From NCBI RefSeq assembly GCF_026768455.1, contig NZ_JAPPVQ010000008.1:1-51470 (forward strand): a stretch of DNA of 51,470 nt. Direction: 5' to 3'. Shown here piece by piece: positions 25,138 through 35,250 of the stretch. Source of the DNA: Candidatus Nitrosotenuis cloacae (lineage in GTDB: Archaea > Thermoproteota > Nitrososphaeria > Nitrososphaerales > Nitrosopumilaceae). The number at the start of each line of letters is the position of its first letter. Position 1 is the stretch's first letter. Position numbers and translations under genes: made by a program. The notes under the pieces are model-generated. The model saw only the letters and a list, made by a program, of their open reading frames with translations, searched no databases and was not told where the DNA came from.

Positions 25138-25817
25138 TGGACGATGTCAAGCGCAAGTACGTTCTGCCTGGCGACGTAATTACCACTGGACCATACAGGG
25201 CAGAGGACAACGTTCACCTTTTTGGCGACAAGATGATTGCAACTGCGGTTGGAATCTCTGAAGTTTTTGACAGCGGAGTGCGAGTAATCCCGCTTACCGG
25301 CATCTACATTCCGAGAATTGACGATTTCATCATTGGCAAGGTAAAGTCACACACATCTCTTTCGTGGGAGCTTGACATCAACTCATGCTATCCGGGAATT
25401 CTTCCGGCACAGGATGTGTTTGGGCGTGACTTTAACCCAAAAACACACGAGCTCACATCCCGACTAAAGGCAGGCGACTTGGTCGCGGCGCGAGTTGCAA
25501 ACTTTGACAGATCCCGCGACCCGCTCATAACTGTCGGCGACAGGGACCTTGGCAAAATCGAGGACGGGGATCTGATAAAAATATCCCCAAGCAAGGTACC
25601 GCGACTGATAGGAAAGCGCGGTTCTATGATTCAGACTATAGAAAACGCTACAAAGGCGATGATTACAATAGGACAAAACGGATACGTCGTGGTGTCATCC
25701 GAGAATCCAGAGGGATTATTAAAGGCCCTAGACGCCATCAAAATGGTAGAAGAACAGGCACATGTTCCAAATCTTACCGAAAAAATACAAGAAATGTTAG
25801 GATCAAACAGTGAATAA
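25137..25817 (+). CDS. rrp4: Exosome RNA-binding subunit Rrp4
   Basis: Cap subunit of the archaeal exosome that feeds RNA into the Rrp41/Rrp42 ring. It has an N-terminal domain (VLPGDVITTGPYRAEDNVHL), an S1 domain around 65-140 and a KH domain around 150-210 (VPRLIGKRGSMIQTIENATK). The length of 226 residues is normal. It lies between SBDS and rrp41 in the conserved archaeal superoperon. Confidence 0.95.
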   Translation: MDDVKRKYVLPGDVITTGPYRAEDNVHLFGDKMIATAVGISEVFDSGVRVIPLTGIYIPRIDDFIIGKVKSHTSLSWELDINSCYPGILPAQDVFGRDFNPKTHELTSRLKAGDLVAARVANFDRSRDPLITVGDRDLGKIEDGDLIKISPSKVPRLIGKRGSMIQTIENATKAMITIGQNGYVVVSSENPEGLLKALDAIKMVEEQAHVPNLTEKIQEMLGSNSE

Positions 25818-25819
25818 TA

Positions 25820-26554
25820 ATGGGTGTAAAAAAAACAGACATAGTATTACTAGATGACAAAGGCATCAGATGCGACGGCCGAAAGATAAACGAGCCGCGT
25901 AGAATCATGATAAAGGCAGGAGTGCTGAAAAATGCAAACGGCTCCGCATACATCGAGTTTGGAGAAAACAAGATTCTTGCAGGAGTGTTCGGCCCACGCG
26001 ACGTCCACCCAAAACACCTCGCAAACACGGACCGGGGAATCTTACGTTGCAGATACCACATGCAGCCTTTCTCAGTAAGTGAGAGAAAAAACCCAGCACC
26101 ATCAAGAAGAGAGATTGAGATATCCAAAGTAATCAAAGAGGCACTAGAGCCGGCAGTAATGCTTGAAAACTTCCCAAGAACCGTAGTGGACGTCTTCATA
26201 GAGATTCTCCAAGCAGACGGAGGCTCCAGATGCGCAGCACTGGATGCGGCTGCGGTGGCACTTGCAGATGCGGGAATCCCGATGAGGGACATGGTATCTG
26301 CTTGCGCTGCAGGCAAGGTTGCAGACACCATCGTGCTTGATATCAACAACGAGGAAGACCAGGAAGGCCAAGCGGACATGCCTGTCGCATACATGCCAAA
26401 TCTTGAAAAGGTAACACTAATCCAGCTTGACGGAGTCCTAACTCCGCAGGAATATGAAAAATGCGTCACAACCGCAGTTGAGGGATGCAAGCTTGTCTAC
26501 GAGGTACAAAAGAACGCACTTCGTGAGAAATTCTTTGGAGACAATGCAGCATGA
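25820..26554 (+). CDS. rrp41: Exosome catalytic subunit Rrp41
   Basis: Phosphorolytic 3'-5' exoribonuclease subunit of the RNase PH fold, which alternates with Rrp42 in the hexameric ring. It begins with DDKGIRCDGRKINEPRRIMI. CRYHMQPFSVSERK and EIEISKVIKEALEPAVMLEN follow, with the catalytic-side DAAAVALADAGIPMRDMVSA. The length of 244 residues is standard. It overlaps rrp42 by ATGA. Confidence 0.96.
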   Translation: MGVKKTDIVLLDDKGIRCDGRKINEPRRIMIKAGVLKNANGSAYIEFGENKILAGVFGPRDVHPKHLANTDRGILRCRYHMQPFSVSERKNPAPSRREIEISKVIKEALEPAVMLENFPRTVVDVFIEILQADGGSRCAALDAAAVALADAGIPMRDMVSACAAGKVADTIVLDINNEEDQEGQADMPVAYMPNLEKVTLIQLDGVLTPQEYEKCVTTAVEGCKLVYEVQKNALREKFFGDNAA

Positions 26555-27357
26555 GTAACACTATCCTTGATGAACTGAAAAAGAAAAAAGTGACAGCACT
26601 CATTGCCGACGGTCAGAGAATCGACGGCAGAGCGCTTGACGAGCCACGACCACTGACAATCGACGTCGGCGTCATTCCAAAGGCGGAAGGTTCTGCAAGA
26701 ATACGACTTGGCGACACGGAGGTAGTATGCGGAGTCAAAATACAGCCGGACAAACCGTTCCCAGATCTTGGTGACAGGGGCATCTTCATCTGCACCGCAG
26801 AGATACTGCCGCTGGCACACCCAAGCGTAGAGCCGGGTCCGCCAGGGGAGGAGGTAATTGAGCTTGCGCGAGTCGTGGACAGGGGAATCAGAGAAAGCGG
26901 AATGATCGACCTTACAAAACTCGTGCTGCAAAAGGACAAGTCTGTAATTGGAATCTTTGTTGATAACAGCGTAACCGACTATGACGGCAACTTATTTGAT
27001 GCCTGCTCTTACGCGTCTGTGGCAAGCATCCTTTCATGCAGGGTGCCAAAATGGGAGATGAAGGACGAAGGGCCATCCCGAGTTGCAGACGAGTTCATCG
27101 AGCCACCAATTAAGACAATACCTGTGTCAGTTACAATGGGCAAAATCGCAGACCAGATAATAGTCGACCCGAACGCAGACGAATGGCAGTGCATGGACGC
27201 AAGAATCACCATGACTACCAACTCCGACGGAAACATCTGCGCAGTTCAAAAGGGCGGGGAGAACGGATTTACAGTCGAACAACTTATGAGATGCTCCAAG
27301 ATTGCAGTTGCAACCGGAGCAAAAATAAGGGAGACAATAAAGGCCATAGGTAAGTAA
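26551..27357 (+). CDS. rrp42: Exosome subunit Rrp42
   Basis: Non-catalytic RNase PH-like ring partner of Rrp41 that shapes the RNA path. It is identified by DGQRIDGRALDEPRPLTIDV, LAHPSVEPGPPGEEVIELAR and the longer C-terminal half typical of Rrp42. The length is 268 residues. It overlaps rrp41 by 4 bp and is followed one base later by rpl37ae. Confidence 0.95.
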   Translation: MSNTILDELKKKKVTALIADGQRIDGRALDEPRPLTIDVGVIPKAEGSARIRLGDTEVVCGVKIQPDKPFPDLGDRGIFICTAEILPLAHPSVEPGPPGEEVIELARVVDRGIRESGMIDLTKLVLQKDKSVIGIFVDNSVTDYDGNLFDACSYASVASILSCRVPKWEMKDEGPSRVADEFIEPPIKTIPVSVTMGKIADQIIVDPNADEWQCMDARITMTTNSDGNICAVQKGGENGFTVEQLMRCSKIAVATGAKIRETIKAIGK

Positions 27358-27358
27358 C

Positions 27359-27571
27359 ATGCTGAAAAAAGGCGGATCTTTGATTGGTTTTGGGGCCAAG
27401 TATGGTATCAAGCACAGAAAAAAGTTCACACAGGTGCATGTCACACTAAAGGCAAAGAGAAAGTGCCCTGAATGCGGCTCACTGAAATTTGGAAGACGCG
27501 CAGTGGGAATCTGGGAGTGCAAGAAATGCGGATACAAGGTTGCCGGAACTGCTTTCGATGTTGCAGTTTAG
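27359..27571 (+). CDS. rpl37ae: Large-subunit ribosomal protein L37Ae (eL43)
   Basis: Zinc-ribbon ribosomal protein of 70 residues. Zinc ligands are C36, C39, C54 and C57 (CPEC and CKKC). GGSLIGFGAKYGIKHRKK is the conserved N-terminal rRNA-binding segment. It follows rrp42 by one base and overlaps the pcc1 start by 14 bp. The position after the exosome genes is conserved in archaea. Confidence 0.95.
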   Translation: MLKKGGSLIGFGAKYGIKHRKKFTQVHVTLKAKRKCPECGSLKFGRRAVGIWECKKCGYKVAGTAFDVAV

Positions 27572-27803
27572 TGCCATCATACAAGTAAGCGCAAAAGAAA
27601 AGACAAAGGCAATTTTTGACTCGATAAACACCGACAACATATTCTATCCTGAGAACCCGACCAAGACCAGAATCACGCTGAAAAAAAACACACTTGACGT
27701 ATCAATCGAGTCCGCAGAGCTGTCCCACCTTCGAGCAAACGTGAACTCGATTCTGCGACTGATACAGGCAAGCAACGACTCCATCGAATCGGTAAGGTTA
27801 TAA
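27558..27803 (+). CDS. pcc1: KEOPS complex subunit Pcc1
   Basis: Small dimerising subunit of the KEOPS complex that makes the t6A modification of tRNA. The 81 residues, with the C-terminal helix AELSHLRANVNSILRLIQA and the beta segment KTRITLKKNTLDVSIESA, match archaeal Pcc1/CTAG-Pcc1. I chose ATG 27558 (MLQFSAIIQVS), overlapping rpl37ae by 14 bp; TTG 27561 is possible. The frame continues upstream to 27489 inside rpl37ae but is an overlap. Context between rpl37ae and prefoldin beta supports the call. Confidence 0.83.
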   Translation: MLQFSAIIQVSAKEKTKAIFDSINTDNIFYPENPTKTRITLKKNTLDVSIESAELSHLRANVNSILRLIQASNDSIESVRL

Positions 27804-27826
27804 GAAAACCGGGCAGGTTGTGTTTG

Positions 27827-28198
27827 ATGTCGTCAGGCCAGCAGATTCCTCCATGGTTGCAAGAACAGATAATGAAGCTGCAGCAATCACAACAAAACCT
27901 GCAGTCGATAATGGCGCAAAAGCAGCAGCTCGACTTGGAACAGATCGAGTCAGAGCGCGCACTTGAGGAACTAAGAAAGGTCGGGGAGACGGATCCTGTG
28001 TACAAGCATGCAGGGGCGATTCTGATAAAATCGACCAAAGCAGCACTGATTGCAGAACTCGAGGAGAAAAAAGAGCTTGCAAACACGCGCGTCGCAGTGC
28101 TTGCAAAACAGGAAGCAAGAGTCAAGGAAAGCATCAAGGAGCAGGAAACAAAAATCAACGAGATGATCCGCGGCGGACAAAAGCCGGGACCGCAATAA
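27827..28198 (+). CDS. pfdB: Prefoldin beta subunit
   Basis: Co-chaperone that delivers unfolded proteins to the thermosome; the hexamer has two alpha and four beta subunits. The 123 residues form two long coiled-coil helices (WLQEQIMKLQQSQQNLQSIM and the C-terminal repeat) joined by the short beta hairpin containing VYKHAGAILIKST. I chose ATG 27827 (MSSGQQIPPW); TTG 27818 is an upstream alternative. The gene order with rpl37ae and pcc1 is conserved. Confidence 0.92.
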   Translation: MSSGQQIPPWLQEQIMKLQQSQQNLQSIMAQKQQLDLEQIESERALEELRKVGETDPVYKHAGAILIKSTKAALIAELEEKKELANTRVAVLAKQEARVKESIKEQETKINEMIRGGQKPGPQ

Positions 28199-28229
28199 GA
28201 TATTAACGATAAAACAGTTTTTACATTGA

Positions 28230-28913
28230 ATGAATATTGAGAGCCTCAGAATAGTAGTTGACGAAAGGGAGCGAAAGAGCGGCATCCCTGATTTACTAAA
28301 GGCAGTAGGCGTCAACTTGGAGGTAAAGACGCTTCCCGTGGGCGACTACATCGTGGCGCCTGAGACAATAGTGGAGCGAAAGAGTGTCTCCGACTTGATA
28401 TCTTCGATCTTTGACGGCAGGCTGTTTGATCAGTGCAACAGACTCAAGGAGCACTTTGCGCATCCTGTGATTCTGATGGAAGGCAACGTCGAGGAGATTG
28501 AGCAGATAGTCGAAAACCCGCTCGTGTTTTACGGCGCAGTGGCATCGGTTGCAATCGACTTTAAGATTCCAATAATTCCGACCCCCAGCGCCACGCACTC
28601 TGCAAAGCTGCTCATCTCGATGTGTTCCAGAAAGGATGCCTCAAAGGGGCCGTTCCTAAAGAAGATAAAAAAATCAGACGACGTACAGAGACAGCAGCTG
28701 TCCGTGTTGTGCAGCCTCCCCGGAATAGGAGAAAAGCTGGCAGTCAGGATGCTTGAAAAGTTCGGCTCACCATCACGCACGATTAACGCGTCTCTTGCGG
28801 ACCTCTCAAAAGTGGAGGGGCTGGGCGAGGCAAGGGCAAAGAAGATCAAACAGATGCTTGAAAAGGAAAGCAAATTTAGAAAAGAGTCAAACCAGTCGAC
28901 ACTTGATGCATGA
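28230..28913 (+). CDS. xpf: XPF/ERCC4-type structure-specific nuclease
   Basis: Cuts branched DNA such as 3' flaps. The ERCC4 nuclease domain (about 7-130) contains VDERERKSG and the active-site pattern GDYIVAPETIVERKSVSD (GDx-nERKx3D). A double helix-hairpin-helix follows (about 155-215; LPGIGEKLAVRML, then KVEGLGEARAKKIK). The 227-residue short form lacks a helicase domain, as in Crenarchaeota, where the enzyme needs PCNA. The C-terminus NQSTLDA resembles a PCNA-binding QxxL motif without the aromatic pair. The end overlaps the rhodanese start by ATGA. Confidence 0.92.
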   Translation: MNIESLRIVVDERERKSGIPDLLKAVGVNLEVKTLPVGDYIVAPETIVERKSVSDLISSIFDGRLFDQCNRLKEHFAHPVILMEGNVEEIEQIVENPLVFYGAVASVAIDFKIPIIPTPSATHSAKLLISMCSRKDASKGPFLKKIKKSDDVQRQQLSVLCSLPGIGEKLAVRMLEKFGSPSRTINASLADLSKVEGLGEARAKKIKQMLEKESKFRKESNQSTLDA

Positions 28914-29680
28914 TGGCCGACCTGATAGTTTCCTACCAATGGCTTGACGAGCACTTGGACGACCCGAATTTGGTTATACTCGACACGCGCCCCAAGATCG
29001 CATACATGTACGGACACATTCCAAACTCGGTGCAACTTGCAGTTGATCAGATAATCAAAATAAGCGAGCACGGCGCGCACCTTGCGCCGGATGCAGATGC
29101 GGCTGCTGCCGTGTTCGGCTCACTCGGCATAGACGGAACAAAGACCGTAATAGTGACCGGCGAGGCAATGGACCCATCGCTTGCAAGAGTCGCTTGGACA
29201 CTTCAGTATTTCGGACACGGCAACACAAAGATGCTAAATGTCGGAATTGGCACGTGGCAGTCGCTTGGACTAAAGATGACCCGGGCGCAAAAGCCGCCCG
29301 TTCCAACAGAGTTTGTTCCAAAGATAATCCCAGAGATGCGAATCGAGTCGGACGAGCTGCAAAGACTGCTCGGGAAGGTGACTGTAATCGACGCACGCTC
29401 GCCGCAAGAGTTCTTCGGCGGACATCTGCCCGGCTCGATTCTAATTCCGTTCACCGACGGCCTTGGACAGAGCGGAACCGTGTTTGAGCCAGAGGAGTCG
29501 CTTCAGAAGATGTTTGCAGAAAAACAAGTTGCAAATGACAAGGAAATAGTCTGCTACTGCATGCACGGGCACAGGGCCTCCAGCCTGTTCTACCAGCTAA
29601 AGCTGGCAGGATTGGAAAAGGTGCGTCTCTACGACGGCTCGTTCATCGACTGGTACTCAAAACGTCTTGCGCTTGAGTAA
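28910..29680 (+). CDS. Tandem-rhodanese sulfurtransferase
   Basis: Transfers sulphane sulphur, probably from thiosulfate or mercaptopyruvate. There are two rhodanese domains: an inactive N-terminal one (about 1-120) and an active C-terminal one (about 140-256), with catalytic C217 in the loop CYCMHGHRA. C215 lies two residues earlier. The length of 256 residues is slightly short for the family. Starts at ATG 28910 or 28913, overlapping xpf. The 3' end overlaps the opposite-strand Nob1 gene by 24 bp. Confidence 0.87.
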   Translation: MMADLIVSYQWLDEHLDDPNLVILDTRPKIAYMYGHIPNSVQLAVDQIIKISEHGAHLAPDADAAAAVFGSLGIDGTKTVIVTGEAMDPSLARVAWTLQYFGHGNTKMLNVGIGTWQSLGLKMTRAQKPPVPTEFVPKIIPEMRIESDELQRLLGKVTVIDARSPQEFFGGHLPGSILIPFTDGLGQSGTVFEPEESLQKMFAEKQVANDKEIVCYCMHGHRASSLFYQLKLAGLEKVRLYDGSFIDWYSKRLALE

Positions 29681-30145
29681 CTTTTTGCTCAGGGTGCTCC
29701 CGCATATGGGGCACTCTGTTTTTGCTGAAAACTCTTTTCTGCACGCAGGGCAGTAATAGTTCCACCTTCCGACGTCCTTTATGCCCTTTGTCATGATCGG
29801 GTGGACCTGAAGGTTCATGTTTTTCGCAAGATTTGATACTGCAAAGTCGTCGGTGATGATCTGGCCACCTGTCTGGTAGCACAGTGCCACTGCAGATATG
29901 TCTGCCTCTGAGAGCTCCTGATAATCTCCTGTCTTCTTTGCATGCTCGATTGCAGCACGCACGCTTTCTGGTTCGGCGTCCATTATTCTGAGCCTGTCAG
30001 TCTCTAGCAGGATGTCTAGCGCCCCATGGCTCTTCTTGATGTGCTTTATCTCCTCGAATACGTGCGTCGTGGTGTATCCCTGCTCCTGAGATGCGAACGG
30101 GACTCCTGCATAGAATGCGCTTGCATCGTATATTCTAAAAACCAA
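29657..30145 (-). CDS. nob1: Nob1-like ribosome maturation endonuclease
   Basis: Predicted to cut the 3' end of pre-16S rRNA. The PIN domain is in the N-terminal 120 residues, with acidic residues at D7 (YDASAF), E31/E32, E80/D82 and D99/D100. A C-terminal zinc ribbon has C132, C135, C145 and C148. The length of 162 residues matches archaeal Nob1. TTG 30145 overlaps the end of the NAD-kinase gene by 11 bp, so the two are co-transcribed. Its last 24 bp overlap the convergent rhodanese gene. Confidence 0.87.
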   Translation of the reverse strand: MVFRIYDASAFYAGVPFASQEQGYTTTHVFEEIKHIKKSHGALDILLETDRLRIMDAEPESVRAAIEHAKKTGDYQELSEADISAVALCYQTGGQIITDDFAVSNLAKNMNLQVHPIMTKGIKDVGRWNYYCPACRKEFSAKTECPICGSTLSKKLLKRKTF

Positions 30146-30950
30146 GCTTGCTCATCTGTCTGAGTCCCTGCCTTTTGATTCTGACAAAGACTGCTTGGAC
30201 CTTGTGCTTTTTGATGACGATCGGATCCTCAAAGCCGGCCGTCTTGACCACCTGCGCATCCATCACTATGTTGGTGTCATGCGAGCAGATGATCTGAATC
30301 TTCTCGTCTGGGACAACGATTGACGGGAGACGTCTTACTGGAGCCACTGGTGTGATAATCAGTACGTCCAGGCTTTCGTGCAGGATTGGGCCACCAAGTG
30401 AGAATGAGTGCCCAGTCGATCCGCTTGGAGTCGACACCATGACTCCGTCCATTTTTTGCTTTACTACGTCATTTTGGAATTTGATGTCAAACTCTGACGT
30501 CTTCGTGAGATTCTGCCTGTTGATGTAGATCTCATTTAGGGCAGGCGGGAACTCCTCACCTCCCACCGATGCGACGACCCTTGTTCTCTTGTCAAGCCAG
30601 ATCTTGTTCGACCTGATGTCGTCAATTGCGTGGTCTATTCTGTCAATTGTAATCTCTGATAATATGCCGCGGTTTCCACCCACATTGATGGTAAGAAGCG
30701 GCGTCTCTGTCTTTAGGCTTCGGAACGTACGAAGCGTGGTGCCGTCCCCTCCCAACGTAACGATGAGGTCCAGCTTTTTGTCGCTGAGGTCGTCAACTGA
30801 TTCTACCTTCTTTGCACCCTCGACGAACACCGGCGCAATCGTGAACACCTCGGATCTGTTGGCAAGAAATTTCTTTGCCACCTTTTTTGCAGCGTTTTCG
30901 GACTCTTCTGAGCCGAATTTGCTCACTATTGCGACGCGACCTAGTTTCAA
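30135..30950 (-). CDS. nadK: NAD kinase
   Basis: Makes NADP from NAD and ATP or polyphosphate. The diagnostic GGDGT motif is at residues 67-71 (VTLGGDGTTLRTF). The second signature MVSTPSGSTGHSFSLGGPIL and the NEIYINR stretch (usually NE[AV]) are also present. The length of 271 residues is normal for archaea. TTG 30950 is the start; the gene precedes nob1 on the same transcript and is divergent from the second rhodanese. Confidence 0.94.
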   Translation of the reverse strand: MKLGRVAIVSKFGSEESENAAKKVAKKFLANRSEVFTIAPVFVEGAKKVESVDDLSDKKLDLIVTLGGDGTTLRTFRSLKTETPLLTINVGGNRGILSEITIDRIDHAIDDIRSNKIWLDKRTRVVASVGGEEFPPALNEIYINRQNLTKTSEFDIKFQNDVVKQKMDGVMVSTPSGSTGHSFSLGGPILHESLDVLIITPVAPVRRLPSIVVPDEKIQIICSHDTNIVMDAQVVKTAGFEDPIVIKKHKVQAVFVRIKRQGLRQMSKLGF

Positions 30951-31041
30951 CCACCAAGCATTGTGTCTCTTTATTTAAAAATCATCGGCTTGGCGAACAA
31001 GAAAAACAATTAAGTATGAAAGCAGTTTGTTCTAATTTGAA

Positions 31042-31887
<846 letters not shown>

Positions 31888-31888
31888 G

Positions 31889-32200
31889 TTGAGCCAAGAA
31901 CTGCCGATTTTAAAGAAGGGCGCGTACTATACTATTCGCGACGGACAGGATGACATCATAATGGAGGACAGGACAAAGCGGGGCCTCACACTTAGGGAGC
32001 ATTCAGTCGACGAAAAACTCCAAGTTATGGCAGACAAGGGGATGATCCACGACATGGACGGGATCGGTCATTTTGTGCCAATTCGCTGGTATTTTCCAAA
32101 ATCCAAGTACGGCCTGGACCACGTGCTTGTCCATGCCGAGTCAATGGAGAAAAAATACGCCGAACTTCGCGAACTTACGTGTCCGGACGACTCTGTATAG
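31889..32200 (+). CDS. Small hypothetical protein after the rhodanese gene
   Basis: 103 residues, soluble, with an acidic-basic mixture and the segments YYTIRDGQDDIIMEDRT and VPIRWYFPKSKYGLDHVLVH. There is one Cys near the C-terminus (ELTCPDD). No known domain is recognised. TTG 31889 follows the rhodanese stop by one base, so the products are probably made together and a sulphur-related role is possible but unproven. Confidence 0.65.
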   Translation: MSQELPILKKGAYYTIRDGQDDIIMEDRTKRGLTLREHSVDEKLQVMADKGMIHDMDGIGHFVPIRWYFPKSKYGLDHVLVHAESMEKKYAELRELTCPDDSV

Positions 32201-32235
32201 AGAAGATTTTTAAATAAATTGGCCACAGTTAGCTC

Positions 32236-33198
32236 ATGTCACTTTTACTAAAAGATCGAGTTTACACAATGGAGTCCCCGACCGCAAAAAGGGGAGTTTA
32301 CCCGCTACACGGCTACAAGCTAGGACTGTACCGATTACCAATAAAACTGGAAGAACCAGCAGAGATGAAGTCCATCTTTGATGGTCTCAAAAAGACATTC
32401 GTAATGGACATGTTTGCCGACAGAATCTTTGCAACATACAACTGGACCGAGGAGAACATGCCGGATCCGGAGGCAAAGGGATACGAGCAGGCAAAGCTGT
32501 CAATCACAGTAGAGATTGTGTCCGGCGAGGTGGTCGACATCATATACCAGATCTTCCCAATTGAAAAGTTCGGGGATCCGCAGTGGGTAAAGGACTATCG
32601 CAAAAAGGCGGACTATTACGCAAAGATGATAATTGACACGATTCTGCGAAACACGATTCTTGCGGACAAGATGATAGAATACTTTGTCAAGAACGACAAG
32701 ATAGAGCAGCAGGCAGCAGTGCAGAAACTAGAAGAGATAACGCCACTTGCAAAGATCGTTCCAAACGCAAAACCAAAACCAAAGGTGGAGGTACCTGCCG
32801 GCACAGAGCAACCGCAGCAGGAAGCCCAGATGGAGGTTCCAGACGGAGCAAAGCCTGGACCAATCGACGTGGAATACAAGGCACACATGAAGCCAAGCAC
32901 CCCGTATACCGTGGCATCCAACAAGAACGTGATAAAGACATGGGGCCGAGTGGGAACTGATAACCAGGTACTCGGAGTCTGGGGAGAGTTTGTCGCAGTT
33001 GATTACGATATATGTATTGCAGACGGCGCATGCATAGACGCCTGTCCTGTAGGAGTTTACGAATGGTTTGATACACCAGGAAACGTCGCATCTGAGAAAA
33101 AGCCGCTCATGGCACGAGAACCAGACTGTATCTTTTGCCTGGCATGCGAAGGGGTATGTCCGCCACAAGCAATCAAGATATTCCAGAGAAAATCCTAA
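32236..33198 (+). CDS. Ferredoxin (3Fe-4S/4Fe-4S) with a large unknown N-terminal domain
   Basis: The C-terminal 90 residues are a Sulfolobus-type ferredoxin. C260, D263, C266, C270 and then C298, C301, C304, C308 reproduce the spacing C-x2-D-x2-C-x3-C ... CxxCxxCxxxC of the 3Fe-4S plus 4Fe-4S protein. The zinc-binding His of Sulfolobus ferredoxin are absent (LGVWG replaces LGIHG). Residues 1-170 form an extra domain I do not recognise, rich in alpha/beta segments. A Pro/Gln linker (about 176-212) joins the two. A TATA candidate (ttttaaataa, about 32207-32216) precedes ATG 32236. Confidence 0.85.
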   Translation: MSLLLKDRVYTMESPTAKRGVYPLHGYKLGLYRLPIKLEEPAEMKSIFDGLKKTFVMDMFADRIFATYNWTEENMPDPEAKGYEQAKLSITVEIVSGEVVDIIYQIFPIEKFGDPQWVKDYRKKADYYAKMIIDTILRNTILADKMIEYFVKNDKIEQQAAVQKLEEITPLAKIVPNAKPKPKVEVPAGTEQPQQEAQMEVPDGAKPGPIDVEYKAHMKPSTPYTVASNKNVIKTWGRVGTDNQVLGVWGEFVAVDYDICIADGACIDACPVGVYEWFDTPGNVASEKKPLMAREPDCIFCLACEGVCPPQAIKIFQRKS

Positions 33199-33234
33199 GA
33201 GTCATAAGCGCATCCAGGAAACGCTGAGATGTAA

Positions 33235-35250
33235 ATGGCGGTAAATCCATTCACTGTATTTGTCTTCTATATCTTCATCTTCTCAGCATTCCTGCTAACT
33301 GCGTACACATTCAATTTCTACTATCTGGCAATCCGCTCAATTAGAAGAAAAGACAAGTACCCAGTAGCATCTCTTGGGACCCCGACCGTTACAATTCAGC
33401 TTCCAATTTACAACGAGCGATATGTGGCGTCAAGGCTTGTCAAATCCGTGTGCGAAATGGACTATCCAAAAGACAAGATGAAGATAATGGTGCTCGATGA
33501 CTCTGACGACGACACAGTAGAGCTTGTCGGAGACCTTGTGACCGAATACCAGAAGAAGGGCTTTGACATTGCGCACATTCGTCGCGGCTCAAGGAAGGGG
33601 TACAAGGCGGGGGCGCTAAAATACGCAATGAAGACGACTGACACGGAGTTTGTTGCAATCTTTGACGCGGACTTTATCCCGCCGTCGTGGTTCCTCAAGA
33701 AGGCGATTCCGTATTTTGCAAAATCCGACATAGGCCTGGTGCAGTGCAGATGGGGCCATGTCAACGAGAATTACTCCGCGATGACCCAGGCGCAGGCACT
33801 AAGCCTTGATTTTCACTTTCTAATTGAGCAAAAGGCAAAGAGCGGCTCTCACCTTTACATGAACTTCAACGGAACCGCAGGAATCTGGAGGACAGAGTGC
33901 ATCGAGGATGCGGGCGGATGGCACACGTCCACACTTGTGGAGGACCTGGACCTCAGCTACAGGGCGCAGATGAACGGCTGGAGGTGCATATTCATCCCGG
34001 ATATCGTAGTGGATGCAGAACTGCCAGTCCAGATGAACGCAGCAAAGAGGCAGCAGTTCAGGTGGGCAAAGGGGGCAATCCAGTGTGCAGTAAAGCTGCT
34101 CGGCGACATTTTGGTAAAAAGAAAGATACCGTTTGAGACAAAGATACAGGCATTTGTACAGCTTACCAGGCATTTTGCGTATCCTCTTCTACTAATCCAG
34201 TTCCTGGCGCTTCCGGTGCTTCTTGCATCCAACATGAACCTGCACGTCATAAAGTACGTGCCGGCACTCACAATTGCCACGTATCTTGCGCTGGGACCAA
34301 TGGCTTATCTTTTGGTGATTTACAATCTGTGGGGCAAGGACTGGAAGCAAAAGGCAAAGGTGCTGCCGTTCCTGCTGATATACTCTGCCGGCATGGCAGT
34401 AAACAACACCGTGGCAGTGTTTGACGGAATATTTGGCAAAAAGAACGAGTTCCTCCGCACCCCAAAGTACGGAATAGTCGAAAAGACCGACGACTGGAAG
34501 GACAAGGCGTACAACCTGCCGTTCACAAAGACTACGCTGCTTGAGCTGTTCTTTGGAGTGTACGGATTGCTTGGCATAATGATTGCGATATTCTCGAAAA
34601 ATCCCGTGTTTGCACCAATTATCGCAATTCCGACGATCGGGTTCTTCTACATCGCCTATCTGAGCCTTGCGCACTCGCAATTTAAAAGAATTAAATCACG
34701 CCCCGCCAGATCGAGGACAGAAAAGATGGCAGACAGTTACTACAAAATGGCACTCATCGGAATGTTTGCAATCATTGTGTTTGGCGCATACATGGCATAC
34801 AAGGGATACCAGACAGACGTGTACCCGCTGGACCTTTCCCGCGGATACCTTGACAGAATCGCAGCAGGAGGCAGTCCTGAGACGATGCTAGAGTATCTCA
34901 ACAAGATAAAGACGACAATGCCTGATGAGGGAAATCCTGTATGGATATTCTCTACTGACACTACGGACTTTGGGCTCATTCAGAAGGACATCGACTATAT
35001 GATTGAAACCGTGCGAGGCGTGCAGAACGAGCCGCCAAACAGCGTGGCGTTTACCAATGCAATGATGGACATTCACACAAGGGCGATTCAGGTAAGGCAG
35101 AACTTGATGGACGCAACACCGTACATGTACGCAAGCTTTTCAAACATTGTGTTCAGCTCAATCTGGATTGCGGCAATTCTTGGAATCTTTGCCGTACTAA
35201 AAAGAAAGAAGGACCGACTTACTGCATACGACAAGTCAGACGACGTCTAG
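33235..35250 (+). CDS. Membrane glycosyltransferase, GT2 family (cellulose-synthase-like)
   Basis: Processive-type GT2 enzyme, 671 residues. A membrane segment spans about 8-32. The cytoplasmic catalytic domain has IQLPIYNE near 54-61, DxD at 144-146 (FDADF), the ED acid at 236-237 ([12 protein letters not shown]) and QQFRW at 273-277. Several membrane segments lie in about 305-490 and 515-530. A C-terminal external region of about 100 residues (about 540-630) and a last helix near 636-655 follow. It probably makes an extracellular or lipid-linked glycan; the sugar is unknown. Its stop shares CTAG with the convergent chemoreceptor gene. Confidence 0.88.
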   Translation: MAVNPFTVFVFYIFIFSAFLLTAYTFNFYYLAIRSIRRKDKYPVASLGTPTVTIQLPIYNERYVASRLVKSVCEMDYPKDKMKIMVLDDSDDDTVELVGDLVTEYQKKGFDIAHIRRGSRKGYKAGALKYAMKTTDTEFVAIFDADFIPPSWFLKKAIPYFAKSDIGLVQCRWGHVNENYSAMTQAQALSLDFHFLIEQKAKSGSHLYMNFNGTAGIWRTECIEDAGGWHTSTLVEDLDLSYRAQMNGWRCIFIPDIVVDAELPVQMNAAKRQQFRWAKGAIQCAVKLLGDILVKRKIPFETKIQAFVQLTRHFAYPLLLIQFLALPVLLASNMNLHVIKYVPALTIATYLALGPMAYLLVIYNLWGKDWKQKAKVLPFLLIYSAGMAVNNTVAVFDGIFGKKNEFLRTPKYGIVEKTDDWKDKAYNLPFTKTTLLELFFGVYGLLGIMIAIFSKNPVFAPIIAIPTIGFFYIAYLSLAHSQFKRIKSRPARSRTEKMADSYYKMALIGMFAIIVFGAYMAYKGYQTDVYPLDLSRGYLDRIAAGGSPETMLEYLNKIKTTMPDEGNPVWIFSTDTTDFGLIQKDIDYMIETVRGVQNEPPNSVAFTNAMMDIHTRAIQVRQNLMDATPYMYASFSNIVFSSIWIAAILGIFAVLKRKKDRLTAYDKSDDV

